A stretch of DNA of 64,000 bases from Atopobiaceae bacterium (GCA_022483015.1 JAKVOB010000001.1:248001-312000), one strand, 5' to 3'; counted from the first letter of the stretch, positions 1 to 8,617 are shown. The notes: generated by a model from the sequence alone, not told the origin. Numbers and translations are program-made.

Positions 1-252
1 CAGCTGGGCGACCTCGGCCGCGAACGGGCTCATGAGCATGATGTTGACGCCGAAGGGCTTGTCCGTGCGACGGCGGCACTCATGGATCTGGTCACGCACC
101 CAGGCGGCGTCGGCGTTCATGGCCGAGATGATGCCCAGCCCACCCGCCTCCGAGACGGCAGAGGCCAGGCTCGCGTCAGCGATCCATGCCATGCCGCCCT
201 GGAAGACGGGCTTCTCTATGTCGAGCAGGTCACAGACGGGCGTGCGAATCAT
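1..252 (-). CDS. fabK: enoyl-ACP reductase II (FabK-like), N-terminal part
   Basis: Partial gene cut by the window start; 84 residues are visible from an ATG at 252. The protein opens with TPVCDLLDIEKPVFQGGMAW and continues with AGGLGIISAMN and KPFGVNIMLM. This is the start of the FMN-dependent TIM barrel shared by FabK and nitronate monooxygenases. FabK reduces trans-2-enoyl-ACP in the last step of each fatty acid elongation cycle, in the cytoplasm. It starts 2 bases after the acpP stop and is the fourth gene of a MarR-fabH-acpP-fabK operon, which argues for FabK over nitronate monooxygenase. The missing C-terminal part prevents a firmer distinction. Confidence 0.85.
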   Translation of the reverse strand, partial: MIRTPVCDLLDIEKPVFQGGMAWIADASLASAVSEAGGLGIISAMNADAAWVRDQIHECRRRTDKPFGVNIMLMSPFAAEVAQL

Positions 253-254
253 GG

Positions 255-491
255 CTACTTCTCCTGGAGCAGCTTGTCGACCATGTCGACGAACTCGCCG
301 ACGGTCTGGGGGTTGGACTCTGCGTCGATCTCGATGTCGAACTCGTCCTCACAGGCCATGACCGCCTCGACGGTGGCCAGCGAGTCAAGACCCACCTCGG
401 CGAGGTTGGTGTCGCGCGTGAGCTCGACGTCCTCGAGGCCGTCCTGGTCCTTGAGGATCTTCACGATGCGGTCGAACGTTGACTCTGCCAT
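255..491 (-). CDS. acpP: acyl carrier protein
   Basis: Small acidic protein of 78 residues with the phosphopantetheine attachment motif GLDSLATVEAVM; the serine of DSL near residue 37 carries the prosthetic group. The flanking acidic helix (EDEFDIEID) is typical of ACPs. The usual DSLD is DSLA here, a mild variation. It carries growing acyl chains between FabH, the elongation enzymes and FabK. It lies about 80 bases downstream of fabH and 2 bases upstream of fabK, in the same direction, and its start is preceded by GGAGAGCAC. Confidence 0.96.
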   Translation of the reverse strand: MAESTFDRIVKILKDQDGLEDVELTRDTNLAEVGLDSLATVEAVMACEDEFDIEIDAESNPQTVGEFVDMVDKLLQEK

Positions 492-570
492 GGTGCTCTC
501 CTTTTTCCGGCGCCCGCAGGCGCTGTTTACCAGCTGTTATATAAGCCCGCAGATGCGGGATGGTTCACTG

Positions 571-1563
571 TCAGGCACGCGCGGGCGCCGCTTCCCTCCC
601 GGGTGGTCCCCAGCGCAGGAGGCAGCTCCCGACGTCCAGGCCTGCCCCGAAGCCTACGAGGGCCACGAGGTCGCCGTCAGCAAGCTCCCCCGCCGAGCTC
701 AGCCGGTCGAGCGCGAGCGGGATGCAGGCGCTCGAGATGTTGCCCGTCTCGGCCAGGGTATGGGCCACACGCGCGCCATCGATGCCGAGGCGCGTCACGG
801 CCGCGTCGAGAATCCGACGATTGGCCTGGTGGAAGACGAAGTGGTCGATGTCATCGAGCCCGATGCCGGCCTCCTCGGCCAGACCGCGCGTCGCGTCGAC
901 GATCGCGTTCACGCCGAACTTGAAGACGCGCCTCCCTGCCATCGAGAGGAACGGGTCCGTCGCAGGACCCTCGTAGAAGGGGCTCGTGCCGGCGAGCCCT
1001 GGCACGTCGAGGGCCGCAGCGTCACCGGAGGTGGCAAGCTTGAGCGCAAGCGGGCTCTCGCCGCCGGCCCCGAGCACCGCGGCCGCCGCGCCGTCGCCGA
1101 AGAGGACGCAGGTCGCGCGGTCGGACCAGTCAAGGTAGCGCGAGCAGCGCTCGGCCGAGACCACGAGGATCCGCTCGGCGCGCCCGCGGCAGAAGGTGCC
1201 GTCGGCGACATCGAGCGCGAAGACGAACCCCGCACAGGCCGCCGAGATGTCATAGGCAGGGCAGGTGGCCCCGATGCGCTCCTGGATGACGCAGGCCTCG
1301 GCCGGCATCAGGTGGTCAGCGCTCGTGGTCGAGCAGATGAGGAGGTCGAGGTCGGACGCCTCGACGCCGGCGTCGGCCAGCGCGCGCTCGGCGGCACCCA
1401 CCGCGAGGTCGTCGAGGGTCTCTGTGGTGCAGACGCGACGCGCGTGGATGCCGGTGCGCTCGCGGATCCACTCGTCCGACGTGTCGAGGAAGGCCGAGAG
1501 CTCGTCGTTGGTGACGGAGCGCGCGGGAAGGTAGCTGCCGGTACCCATGATGTGGAACGACAT
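571..1563 (-). CDS. fabH: beta-ketoacyl-ACP synthase III
   Basis: 330-residue condensing enzyme that starts fatty acid synthesis by joining an acyl-CoA primer to malonyl-ACP. The thiolase-fold catalytic triad is visible: Cys near residue 110 in ISAACAGF, His in FVFHQANRR, and Asn in ETGNISSA. The ATG at 1563 is chosen because GGGAGG lies 9 bases upstream and it falls just after the MarR stop. A longer reading frame starting at 1590 would overlap the regulator and lacks a good ribosome site. The stop codon is TGA. It is the second gene of the fatty acid operon, 4 bases after the MarR gene. Confidence 0.96.
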   Translation of the reverse strand: MSFHIMGTGSYLPARSVTNDELSAFLDTSDEWIRERTGIHARRVCTTETLDDLAVGAAERALADAGVEASDLDLLICSTTSADHLMPAEACVIQERIGATCPAYDISAACAGFVFALDVADGTFCRGRAERILVVSAERCSRYLDWSDRATCVLFGDGAAAAVLGAGGESPLALKLATSGDAAALDVPGLAGTSPFYEGPATDPFLSMAGRRVFKFGVNAIVDATRGLAEEAGIGLDDIDHFVFHQANRRILDAAVTRLGIDGARVAHTLAETGNISSACIPLALDRLSSAGELADGDLVALVGFGAGLDVGSCLLRWGPPGREAAPARA

Positions 1564-1567
1564 CGCG

Positions 1568-2122
1568 CTATGCCTCCCTGGCTTCTGCATAGAAGTGCTC
1601 CAGGCGACGGATGCCCTCGAGCAGGATCTCGCGCTCCTCGGACGTCATGTCACCGGCCACGGCCTCGGCCATGTGCTGGTGGAAGATGGCGTGGAGCCTG
1701 AAGACCGCCTCGCCCGAGTGCGTGAGCGTGAGGTCGAAGCGACGCCCGTCATGGGCGCTGCGGTGCTTCTCGACCAGGCCCTTGGCGACCATGCGGTTGA
1801 CCGCCGCGGTGGCCGAGGGGACCCTGATGTCGGCGGCCTCGGCAAGCTGCGAGACCGAGATGGTGCCCGCACCGTGCAGGGTGGCATGGCCGATGGCGTC
1901 GAGCAGGTGGCTCTCGCTCACCGAGACGTCGAGGCCGTGGCCACGGTTCAGGAGCTGGCCCTCGAGCACGTCGATCGAGCCATAGGTCGCGGCCAGCAGG
2001 TCGTTGAGCTCGGCGGCGAACGAGGGGGTCAGGGGGACTCCGGAGCGGGCACGCTGGGCCATGGCGGCACCGAGCGTGGGCTCCGCCGCCTCGCGACGGC
2101 CCCTCTCCTGCTGTCCTGCCAT
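1568..2122 (-). CDS. MarR-family regulator, probable FabT-type fatty acid repressor
   Basis: 184-residue winged-helix protein. The MarR core is visible from about residue 35: a helical dimerisation part, the recognition region ISVSQLAEAADIRVPSATAA, and the wing region KHRSAHDGRRFDLTLT. It is the first gene of the operon with fabH, acpP and fabK. In Firmicutes that arrangement is found for FabT, which senses acyl-ACP and represses fatty acid genes; assigning that function here is inference. A strong ribosome site (AGGAGGGG) precedes the ATG. A perfect palindrome about 55 bases upstream (2176-2198) is the likely self-operator. Confidence 0.85.
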   Translation of the reverse strand: MAGQQERGRREAAEPTLGAAMAQRARSGVPLTPSFAAELNDLLAATYGSIDVLEGQLLNRGHGLDVSVSESHLLDAIGHATLHGAGTISVSQLAEAADIRVPSATAAVNRMVAKGLVEKHRSAHDGRRFDLTLTHSGEAVFRLHAIFHQHMAEAVAGDMTSEEREILLEGIRRLEHFYAEAREA

Positions 2123-2175
2123 CTGCCCCTCCCCTCCTCGGACGCACGCGACGCGACCGTGCCTCTCGGCATGAT

Positions 2176-2198
2176 TAGTTAGTTAGGCTAACTAACTA
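2176..2198. promoter_or_regulatory. palindromic operator upstream of the fab operon
   Basis: Perfect inverted repeat: the 10-base arm TAGTTAGTTA, a GGC spacer, then its exact complement TAACTAACTA. It lies upstream of the MarR gene that heads the fatty acid operon. Size and symmetry fit a MarR dimer site. The sequence resembles only loosely the FabT consensus known from streptococci, so binding by the neighbouring regulator is inferred from position. Confidence 0.7.
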
Positions 2199-2317
2199 TA
2201 TGGACCTAGAGGGGCTTTGGCAAGGGGGAGACCATGCTCCATGGAGCGTTCACAGGAGGCTGTGGGATGTAACGGACCGCCCGGCATCCACGACCCGTGA
2301 GCTGCGGTGATATGGAC

Positions 2318-5300
2318 CTATGCCCGGCGGCGACGCAGGCGAAGGGCCAGCACGACCGCCAGGACGAGCCCCACGCCCACGACGAAGCCCACCCAGGCCG
2401 CGTCGTTCGAATGGACCCCGGTGGCCACGACGGCGGTCCTGGTGTTGGTGAAGTCGACGCCGGTCATGCCGGCTTTGGTGAACGTCACGGTCGCCAACTT
2501 GGTACCCGGGGTCATCGAGACGTACCCGACGCTGCCGTCCCGTTGAGCCATGGAACAGACATAGGGCGTGCTCGAGCTGGACCCGCTCGCCTGCGCATCG
2601 GTCTCGATGACGACGCAGGTGGTCGAGAGCTCCAGATTGGTGGCGACGAGGTACTGCCCGTCCGCGAGCGTGAAGGACTTCTCGATGTCCCCGTCAAAGG
2701 CGATGTCGCTTCCCACCTGATTGCCGTCCGCGTCGTAGACCCTGCCCGTACAGGCATCAGAGAAGTTCGCCGTGAACGAGAAGGACCTGGTCTTGTCGCC
2801 ATAGTCGCCGGCCACGGTCTTGCCCACATAGAGGATGCCGGTCTCGGGCGTGTTGGGCAGCGTGTAGGTGGTCGTGCCGGTATCGGCATCGTAGGTGGTC
2901 GAGAAGACGTTCACCGTGGTCGTCGACTCGTCGATCTGCGTGAAGACGAACTTGTTGGGGTCGGCTGCCGCCGAGTTCACACAGACCTGCCATTCGCAGG
3001 TGGGCGCCGTGAAGCCGGTGGGGGTCGTCACCTCGACGATGCGACCATATCCGTCATCGAGGCCGCCACAGTCGACCAGGCCCGTGGACGTGCTGGTGTA
3101 GTCGTTGGTCTTGGTCGCGCTGTTCGGCACGATGGTCCAGTTCGAAGTGTCTGCCGCGAGCTCGGCATCAGTGAGATAGCCCGTCGGCGGCGTACCGCTC
3201 CCGATATAGCGGTACAGGTGGAAGGTCGCGCCCGCCAGTGGCAGCCCGTCGGTCGCGGACGTGGTCTTGTAGAACTGTAACTTGGTAGGCGGTTCGAAGT
3301 AGACGAACGTGTCGAGGTCGGCGTGGCCCGTCACGCTGTTGGCCCCGATGCCCAGGACGGGGTTGGTGTCATCGAAGAAGTAGCCGACCGAGGCGGCCGC
3401 CACCGTGGTGGACTCCGCGCCGCTCGCATACCCCTTGGCGATCGCGTGGTAGGCCACATGCTGGGCAGTAGGCACGGTGACCCCGATGGACGAGCCCGCC
3501 GTAAGCGAATCGATGACCTGGATGAGGCCACCGGACGAGAGGCTCACGTTGTTGTCGTCGGTCGTGTCCGCCGAGGCGGTGTTGCCATGGAGCAGGACGA
3601 GCCCGGTGACCTTGAGCGCGCCACCATCTGCCACACTCACCGCCCCGGCGCCGCTGGCGGTCCTGCAGTTCTGGACGGCGGCATCCTTGAGCGTGAGGGA
3701 GGCCCCGCTCGCGATCGTCACGGTCGAGGAGGCCGCGGTGCTCGCGCCGTCGATGACGAGGTTGTCCATCGTCTCGTAGGCACCAGCCACCGAGAGCATG
3801 GTGCCGGCATAGGAGGTGGCACGCGAGACCGCGGCCTCGTCCGACTCGCCGGTCGCCGGCTCGAAGACATGGGCCCCCGTCGCGGTCGCGGTGTCGGTGG
3901 GTGCCGTCGTGATGGTCACGCCGGTGACCGTGGAGGGCAGGGTCGCCGCCGAGGTGAGCGTATGGCTCTTGTAGACCTCGATGCGGTCATCGCTCTGGGC
4001 CGAGGCACAGGCGTCGGTCAGCGAGGCATAGATGCCGACCAGCTTGCCGTCGCGGATGATCTGGCAGGTCCCCTGTCCCCAGACGACCGCCGAAGCGGTC
4101 CCCGAGGCACCAATGAGCGTGATCCCACCCGTCGTGTTCTTGTCGTTGAAGAAGGTGTTCAGGCCAGAGGTGGTGTTGGCCGTCTCGGGCGAGGTGGTCG
4201 CGAACTGGACGCCCGACTTGAGCAGGTTGGCGTTTGGCGAGCAGATGCCCACCGAGGCGGCAGCACCCATGTCTCCCACCTTGAGGGACGTCGTGTCATA
4301 GACCGCGAGGTCGGCCTTCTCCTCGCTGGTGGTGCCGCCCTTGTAGGTGTTGCCGGTGATGGTGGGGGTCCCAGAGATGTAGAAGATGCCGTGGCTGCCG
4401 GCATTGAAGCCGCCGACGGCGCCCACGGTCGACCCTCCCGTGGTCTCGGTGCCGGTGCAGTTGTTCCCTGTGATGACCGGAGAGCCAGATATCGTGACCG
4501 TGCTGCTCGTCCGTGCGCTGATGGCCGCGCCGTTGCGCCCGGAGGAGTTCCCGGTGATCTGCGCCGTCCCGCCGACGGACACGGTCCCCACACTCGTGAA
4601 GATCGCGCCACCGTCAAACCATGCGCTGCATCCGGAGATGGTGCCACCGGTCATGCTGAAGCTGCCTGTGCTCGAGAAGACGCTCACCGCGCCACCATGT
4701 GACCCCTTGCAGTTCTCGATGGTGCCACCGGACATGTTCATCTTCCCGGTACCGGAGACGGAGAACGGGCCGCAGGAATACTCGGAGGAATTTCCGTTTC
4801 CGCAGCCGCTCACGGTGGTGCCGGTGAGGTTGATGGTGCCGCTGTCCACATACGCGACGGCACCGCCTCTTATGAAGTCCCTTGGCGCGCTGATGTTGCA
4901 GTTTGAGATGGTCCCGCCGGCCAGGTTCAGCGTGGCACCGCCGGTCACGTTGAAGACGGCCCCGGCAGTCTTATTGGCGGTGTCACCGATGCCGGTGATG
5001 GTGGTGGTGCCGCCGACGGTGGTGGTGCCGCCGGTGAGCGAGACGAGCGAGGTGGTCCGGTCCGTGGTGCCGGTGAGCGCGCAGTCGGTGAGCGTCGTGG
5101 TGCCGGAGGTGGTGATGGAGGCGGCCTTGGCCGTGTCGATGCTGCAGCCGGTGAAGGCGTCCGTGCCCGTGAGGGCGCAGGTGCCACCCGTGAGCTGGAT
5201 GTCGGTCGCCGACCCCTTGGACCCGGTGACGGTGCACCCGTCGAGGGAGAGGCTGCCGGCGCTCGTGATGTAGCTGGTGCCGTCGATGGTGATGGTGCAG

Positions 5301-6076
5301 TTCTTGAAGACGAGGCTGCCGCCGCTCGAGCAGTCGAGGTGACTGCCGTTGGTGAGGTTGATGGTCATGTTCTCGAACGTGGTGGTGCCCGTGCCCGAGG
5401 CGAACGAGGTCCCATCGAGCGCGAGCGCATAGCTCGTCGTCGGCGTGCCATCCAATGGCGTGCTGCACATGTACTTGCTATAGGTCCCCGCAGAGAAGGA
5501 CGCCCCCGAGATGCTGCCGTCCGCAAGCATCGCGAATCCGGCGATCGAAGTCCCGTATTCGGAGGATGCCCATTGCGACGCCGCGCCCTTTATGGCTGTC
5601 ATCGTGGTCTGCGAGCCCTCGACGAACTTGCTGTTGGTGGTGTCCCATGAGACCACGTCCACATCGTCCGTCGCCATGGTCATGAGCCCCTCGTCATCGC
5701 TCATGAGCCCCTCGTCATCGCTCATGAGCATGATGCCCGCGTCGGACGAGTCTGCCACCTCGGTGCCTGCTGCGGTGTCGGCGTCGCTGGATGCGCTGGC
5801 CTCGGTCGTCGCAGAGGACGCCGAGTCCGGCGAGGTCGCCTGCGCCGTGGTGGATTCGGTCGTGGCAGCCTCGGCAACGGCCGCGGATTCGGTCGCAGCC
5901 AGAGGGGTACCTGCCGCACGCGCGGCAGTGGCACGACCACCCGCCACGCCTGTGACGCAGACCAGCAGCACGACGACGAGGGCAAGGGGCAACAGCCCCG
6001 TCAGGACCTGCCGGCGGGCAAGGTGCCGAGGGCGATACGGACGTTGGGGCACATGGGTTCCCCGCTGCTTCCTCAT
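2318..6076 (-). CDS. large secreted beta-helix surface protein (adhesin-like)
   Basis: About 1,252 residues from an ATG at 6076, preceded by GAGGGGAGGGG; an in-frame upstream start at 6139 has no ribosome site. After a basic N-terminus comes a hydrophobic signal segment (LTGLLPLALVVVLLVCVTGV), then an Ala/Ser/Thr-rich stretch and a 7-residue repeat LMSDDEG. Residues roughly 170-650 are Thr/Ser/Gly-rich with recurring short strands such as NCKGSHGGAVSV and GCSAWFDGGAIF, the pattern of right-handed parallel beta-helix (Pmp/pectate-lyase-like) proteins. Two immunoglobulin-like modules follow: a SpaA/Cna-B type domain (PLAGATFHLYRY) and a second one (ILYVGKTVAGDYG). The end is a membrane helix plus RLRRRRA preceded by VVATGV. 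It probably sits on the cell surface; the ligand is unknown. Confidence 0.8.
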   Translation of the reverse strand: MRKQRGTHVPQRPYRPRHLARRQVLTGLLPLALVVVLLVCVTGVAGGRATAARAAGTPLAATESAAVAEAATTESTTAQATSPDSASSATTEASASSDADTAAGTEVADSSDAGIMLMSDDEGLMSDDEGLMTMATDDVDVVSWDTTNSKFVEGSQTTMTAIKGAASQWASSEYGTSIAGFAMLADGSISGASFSAGTYSKYMCSTPLDGTPTTSYALALDGTSFASGTGTTTFENMTINLTNGSHLDCSSGGSLVFKNCTITIDGTSYITSAGSLSLDGCTVTGSKGSATDIQLTGGTCALTGTDAFTGCSIDTAKAASITTSGTTTLTDCALTGTTDRTTSLVSLTGGTTTVGGTTTITGIGDTANKTAGAVFNVTGGATLNLAGGTISNCNISAPRDFIRGGAVAYVDSGTINLTGTTVSGCGNGNSSEYSCGPFSVSGTGKMNMSGGTIENCKGSHGGAVSVFSSTGSFSMTGGTISGCSAWFDGGAIFTSVGTVSVGGTAQITGNSSGRNGAAISARTSSTVTISGSPVITGNNCTGTETTGGSTVGAVGGFNAGSHGIFYISGTPTITGNTYKGGTTSEEKADLAVYDTTSLKVGDMGAAASVGICSPNANLLKSGVQFATTSPETANTTSGLNTFFNDKNTTGGITLIGASGTASAVVWGQGTCQIIRDGKLVGIYASLTDACASAQSDDRIEVYKSHTLTSAATLPSTVTGVTITTAPTDTATATGAHVFEPATGESDEAAVSRATSYAGTMLSVAGAYETMDNLVIDGASTAASSTVTIASGASLTLKDAAVQNCRTASGAGAVSVADGGALKVTGLVLLHGNTASADTTDDNNVSLSSGGLIQVIDSLTAGSSIGVTVPTAQHVAYHAIAKGYASGAESTTVAAASVGYFFDDTNPVLGIGANSVTGHADLDTFVYFEPPTKLQFYKTTSATDGLPLAGATFHLYRYIGSGTPPTGYLTDAELAADTSNWTIVPNSATKTNDYTSTSTGLVDCGGLDDGYGRIVEVTTPTGFTAPTCEWQVCVNSAAADPNKFVFTQIDESTTTVNVFSTTYDADTGTTTYTLPNTPETGILYVGKTVAGDYGDKTRSFSFTANFSDACTGRVYDADGNQVGSDIAFDGDIEKSFTLADGQYLVATNLELSTTCVVIETDAQASGSSSSTPYVCSMAQRDGSVGYVSMTPGTKLATVTFTKAGMTGVDFTNTRTAVVATGVHSNDAAWVGFVVGVGLVLAVVLALRLRRRRA
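5681..5729 (-). repeat. in-frame 21-bp tandem repeat in the surface protein gene
   Basis: Two identical 21-base units (5681-5701 and 5702-5722) and a partial third copy encode LMSDDEG repeated in the mature N-terminus. Because the unit is a multiple of three, copy-number changes would lengthen or shorten the acidic linker without breaking the frame. Confidence 0.9.
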
Positions 6077-6194
6077 GTGCCCCTCCCCTCGCGCTCGGCC
6101 CGGGCCCGACAGGCCGACCCGTCGCATCTGCATAATCAAAAGTATTTTACTCCCCTATCGCTTCATCCGTGCAGCTCAAGACAGCGGCACAGCA

Positions 6195-6229
6195 GAGCGG
6201 GCCACCCGCCAGAGGCAGGTGGCCCGCTC
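6195..6229 (-). terminator. hairpin after rubredoxin, possible terminator
   Basis: Perfect 12-base arms (GAGCGGGCCACC and GGTGGCCCGCTC) around an 11-base loop, starting about 26 bases beyond the rubredoxin stop. Only a weak T-rich stretch follows on the minus strand, so it may act as a terminator or as a 3' end stabiliser. Confidence 0.55.
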
Positions 6230-6255
6230 GATGGTCCAGACGCACGTTCGGGAAG

Positions 6256-6396
6256 CTAGTCCTCGACGAGCTCGAACTGGTCAGGACCGACGCCGCACAT
6301 CGGGCAGACGAAGTCCTCGGGAAGCTCGGGGGTGTCGACGGTGACCTCATAGCCGCAGACGGTGCAACGGAACGTGTACTTCTTCTCGTCAGCCAT
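6256..6396 (-). CDS. rubredoxin
   Basis: 46-residue protein, easily missed because of its size. It has the two iron-binding knuckles CTVCGYE and CPMCGVGP, and the conserved end GPDQFE. Rubredoxins carry single electrons through a Fe(Cys)4 centre in the cytoplasm. The ATG at 6396 has AGGAGG at a good distance. It sits next to a nitroreductase and a flavin reductase-rubredoxin fusion, so it probably feeds electrons to oxygen- or peroxide-detoxifying enzymes. Its sequence is close to the rubredoxin tail of the fusion protein at 7445-8116. Confidence 0.93.
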   Translation of the reverse strand: MADEKKYTFRCTVCGYEVTVDTPELPEDFVCPMCGVGPDQFELVED

Positions 6397-6521
6397 GCTT
6401 TCCTCCTGGGATGTCATGTGTGTTCAGAGGCGCACCCTTCGTGCGCTCACGGCTAGTCTACCCCACACGACGAGCTTCAGACGCTCATATGTTTGTCTGT
6501 TCATAGCATTTGCATCGCAGG

Positions 6522-7115
6522 TCAGTGCTTGACGACGAGCCGCTCATCGAGAGGCTTGTACTCGAGCGGGCCGGGCTCGGCCGTAGGCATGCCGACGACC
6601 ATCTGGCTGATCAGCCTCCAGCTTGACGGCACGTCGAACTCGGCGGCCACCTGCTCGTCGATGAGCGGGTTGTAGTGCTGGATGTTCGCGCCCAGCCCCT
6701 CGGCCTCGAGGGCGCACCAGACGGCATGCTGCACCATGCCGCTCGCCTGCTGCGACCAGAGCGGGAAGTTGTCGGCATAGGTGGGGAACTGCGCCTGCAG
6801 CGCCTCCACGGTCTCCTGCTCCTCGAAGAAGAGGAGCGTCGCGTGGCCCGCAGCGAATCCCTTGAGCTTGGCTTCCGTACTGCCGAACCTCTCAGGCGGC
6901 ACGCGGGCGCGCAAGGTGTCCTCCACGATCTTCCACAGGCGGGCATGGGACTCTCCGAAGAGGGCCACCACGCGGGCGGTCTCGCTGTGGAAGGCCGACG
7001 GGACATAGGTGAGGCAATGTCCGATGATCTTCTCGATCTGCCCATCCGAGATGGGAGACGTGTCATCCAACATGTAGTAGCTCCGACGATGCTGGATAGC
7101 GTCCAGGTATTCCAT
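6522..7115 (-). CDS. nitroreductase-family flavoprotein
   Basis: 197 residues from an ATG at 7115 with AAGGAGAG upstream; the reading frame is open further up, but without a start signal. The N-terminus AIQHRRSYYMLDDTSP holds the FMN-binding arginines of the nitroreductase fold, and the middle part EAEGLGANIQHYN is the usual cofactor/dimer region. The overall pattern resembles the Frm2/Hub-like branch of NAD(P)H oxidoreductases. The natural substrate cannot be read from sequence; quinones, nitro compounds or lipid peroxides are possible. It lies between rubredoxin and the flavin reductase fusion and may be part of the same stress response. Confidence 0.88.
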   Translation of the reverse strand: MEYLDAIQHRRSYYMLDDTSPISDGQIEKIIGHCLTYVPSAFHSETARVVALFGESHARLWKIVEDTLRARVPPERFGSTEAKLKGFAAGHATLLFFEEQETVEALQAQFPTYADNFPLWSQQASGMVQHAVWCALEAEGLGANIQHYNPLIDEQVAAEFDVPSSWRLISQMVVGMPTAEPGPLEYKPLDERLVVKH

Positions 7116-7211
7116 GGGTCTCTCCTTGTCTTGGCACCACAGGCGCCCCGTATATGTGACTTGTCTTGTCGTATATACCCACTCGGGCAGCGTCCACTCC
7201 CCCGCGCCGTT

Positions 7212-7286
7212 CGTCTGTCGATGCATTTCCTTGTGTTTCTCGCTATTTAGCGGATATTATTCCGCTAGGGAATGCATCGACAGACG
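7212..7286. repeat. 75-bp element with long inverted ends and a nested palindrome
   Basis: The outer arms are CGTCTGTCGATGCATT (7212-7227) and its exact complement (7271-7286); three further bases inward match with one mismatch. Inside is a second hairpin, TAGCGGA / TCCGCTA around a 6-base loop (7248-7267). It lies between the nitroreductase promoter region and the 3' end of the flavin reductase gene. It could be a miniature inverted-repeat element, a double operator, or a folded leader RNA; it has no T-run to act as a classical terminator. Confidence 0.7.
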
Positions 7287-7381
7287 CTGCGGGCAAGACA
7301 GATGGAGCAAACGAGACCGACGCCGAGAAGAACCCTCGGGCCGCCGTCCCAACCTCGCAGCAGTGGGCCTCTGGCCAAAAG

Positions 7382-7410
7382 GGCGGCGACGCCACCGAGG
7401 TGACGCCGCC
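7382..7410 (-). terminator. probable terminator of the flavin reductase gene
   Basis: Imperfect GC-rich hairpin (GGCGGCG / CGCCGCC with an inner ACC / GGT pairing) about 35 bases past the stop at 7445. On the minus strand it is followed directly by CCTTTTGG, a short T-run. Confidence 0.5.
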
Positions 7411-7444
7411 GCAGGCCGCACGTTATATCGGACGCATCGCCGAG

Positions 7445-8116
7445 CTAGTCGACCTTCTCGAACTTGTCGGGGCCGACGCCACAGAGCGGGCAGGTGAAGT
7501 CCGCAGGGAGCTCCTCGTCGGGAGTCTCGTAGACGTAGCCGCACACGGTGCAGCGGAAGTGGTGGAGCGCCCCGCCCGCGGTGGCTGCCGCCGGCTGCTC
7601 GGAGGCGTCGGCGCCTTCCACGTAGGCGCTGGCCTTGGGCGGGGTCTTGCCGCGCAGGACCGTGTGGTAGTAGTCGTACGTCATGGGCTTGTCGTTCGAG
7701 AGGACCTTGGCCTCGCAGACCTCGCCCACGAAGACGATGTGCGTGCCGACGTCCAACGTGTTCACCACGGCGCACGACATGACGGCGCAGGCGTTCTGCG
7801 GACAGTACGGGTCGAACAGGGTCGAGGTGTCGACCTCGAGGCCGTCGTACTTGTCCACCGTCTCGGACGACTTGAAGCCGAAGGTGCCCACATAGTCCAT
7901 CGTGGCCTTCTCGGACAAGACCGTGAGGGCGAAGTGGCCGGCGTTCTGGATGACGCTCGCCGTGAAGTTCTCCTTGTTGACGCAGACCATGACCTGGTAG
8001 GGGTCGCTCGTGAGCTGGCAGCCGGTGTTGACCAGGCATGCCCCCACATGCTCGCCGTCGTCCGCCGAGACGACGTAGACGCCGTAGCTGAACTTGAAGA
8101 ACGCGGTCTTGTCCAT
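7445..8116 (-). CDS. flavin reductase-rubredoxin fusion (high-molecular-weight rubredoxin type)
   Basis: 223 residues. Residues about 1-160 form an FMN-binding flavin reductase-like domain ([30 protein letters not shown]). A linker rich in Ala is followed by a rubredoxin domain with CTVCGYV and [12 protein letters not shown]. This order is that of Hrb, the NADH:flavorubredoxin oxidoreductase of anaerobes that supplies electrons to flavodiiron proteins reducing oxygen or nitric oxide. No flavodiiron gene lies next to it, so the partner must be elsewhere. The start has CAGGGAGG upstream. It ends 329 bases before the nitroreductase start and is read in the same direction. Confidence 0.88.
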   Translation of the reverse strand: MDKTAFFKFSYGVYVVSADDGEHVGACLVNTGCQLTSDPYQVMVCVNKENFTASVIQNAGHFALTVLSEKATMDYVGTFGFKSSETVDKYDGLEVDTSTLFDPYCPQNACAVMSCAVVNTLDVGTHIVFVGEVCEAKVLSNDKPMTYDYYHTVLRGKTPPKASAYVEGADASEQPAAATAGGALHHFRCTVCGYVYETPDEELPADFTCPLCGVGPDKFEKVD

Positions 8117-8149
8117 GAGAACCTCCCTGTAAGGCCTGTGCCGCGCGGC

Positions 8150-8617
8150 TTACCGGTTGTGCTCCTTGAGGGCACGCGCGATGTCGCGCTGCGCGTCACG
8201 CTTGGCCATGTCATCGCGCTTGTCGTACAGCTTCTTACCCTTTGCGAGGCCGATGATGAGCTTCACTCGGTTGTGGTCGTCAAAGAACAGCTCGAGCGGC
8301 ACCAGCGCCATGCCCTTGGTGCGGAGCTTGCCGTCGAGGTAGTCGATCTGGTGGCGGTGCAGGAGCAGGCGCCGCTTGCGGTCGGGGTCGCCGTTGGCGA
8401 TGTTGCCATGGCTGAACGGCGGGATGTGGACCCCATGGAGCCAGCACTGGCCGCCGCGGACGAGGCAGAACGCGTCCGTGATCTGGCAGGCACGCTCGCG
8501 TAGGCTCCTGACCTCGGTCCCCGTGAGCTCGATGCCCGCCTCGAACGTCTCGTCGATGAAGTACTCGTGCCGGGCGGACCGGTTGCGCGCGATGGTCTTG
8601 CGCTCACGCCTGGGCAT
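8150..8617 (-). CDS. smpB: SsrA-binding protein SmpB
   Basis: 155 residues, the usual SmpB length. Conserved SmpB blocks are visible: NRSARHEYFIDETFEAGIEL, TEVRSLRE, the tmRNA-binding middle, and the basic tail KKLYDKRDDMAKRDAQRDI. It delivers tmRNA to stalled ribosomes. The start at 8617 is set by AGGAGG 7 bases upstream; it overlaps the end of the upstream gene by 14 bases. A longer open frame reaching 8923 is only a shadow of that gene. It follows RNase R in the operon, a common pairing because RNase R degrades the rescued mRNA. No tmRNA gene is recognisable in the window. Confidence 0.96.
   Translation of the reverse strand: MPRRERKTIARNRSARHEYFIDETFEAGIELTGTEVRSLRERACQITDAFCLVRGGQCWLHGVHIPPFSHGNIANGDPDRKRRLLLHRHQIDYLDGKLRTKGMALVPLELFFDDHNRVKLIIGLAKGKKLYDKRDDMAKRDAQRDIARALKEHNR

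Noticed and set aside
82-1701. Long plus-strand open frame opposite fabH and the MarR gene
   Set aside because: Opposite-strand shadow of GC-rich genes: Arg/Gly/Ala-rich composition, no motif, no ribosome site. The minus-strand genes have clear family motifs.
2235-2246. 12-base palindrome GCTCCATGGAGC between the fab operon and the surface protein
   Set aside because: Short, no T-run, no promoter overlap; likely chance in GC-rich DNA.
8117-8149. tmRNA next to smpB
   Set aside because: The gap between smpB and the flavin reductase gene is only about 30 bases, and no tmRNA-like acceptor end is seen nearby.
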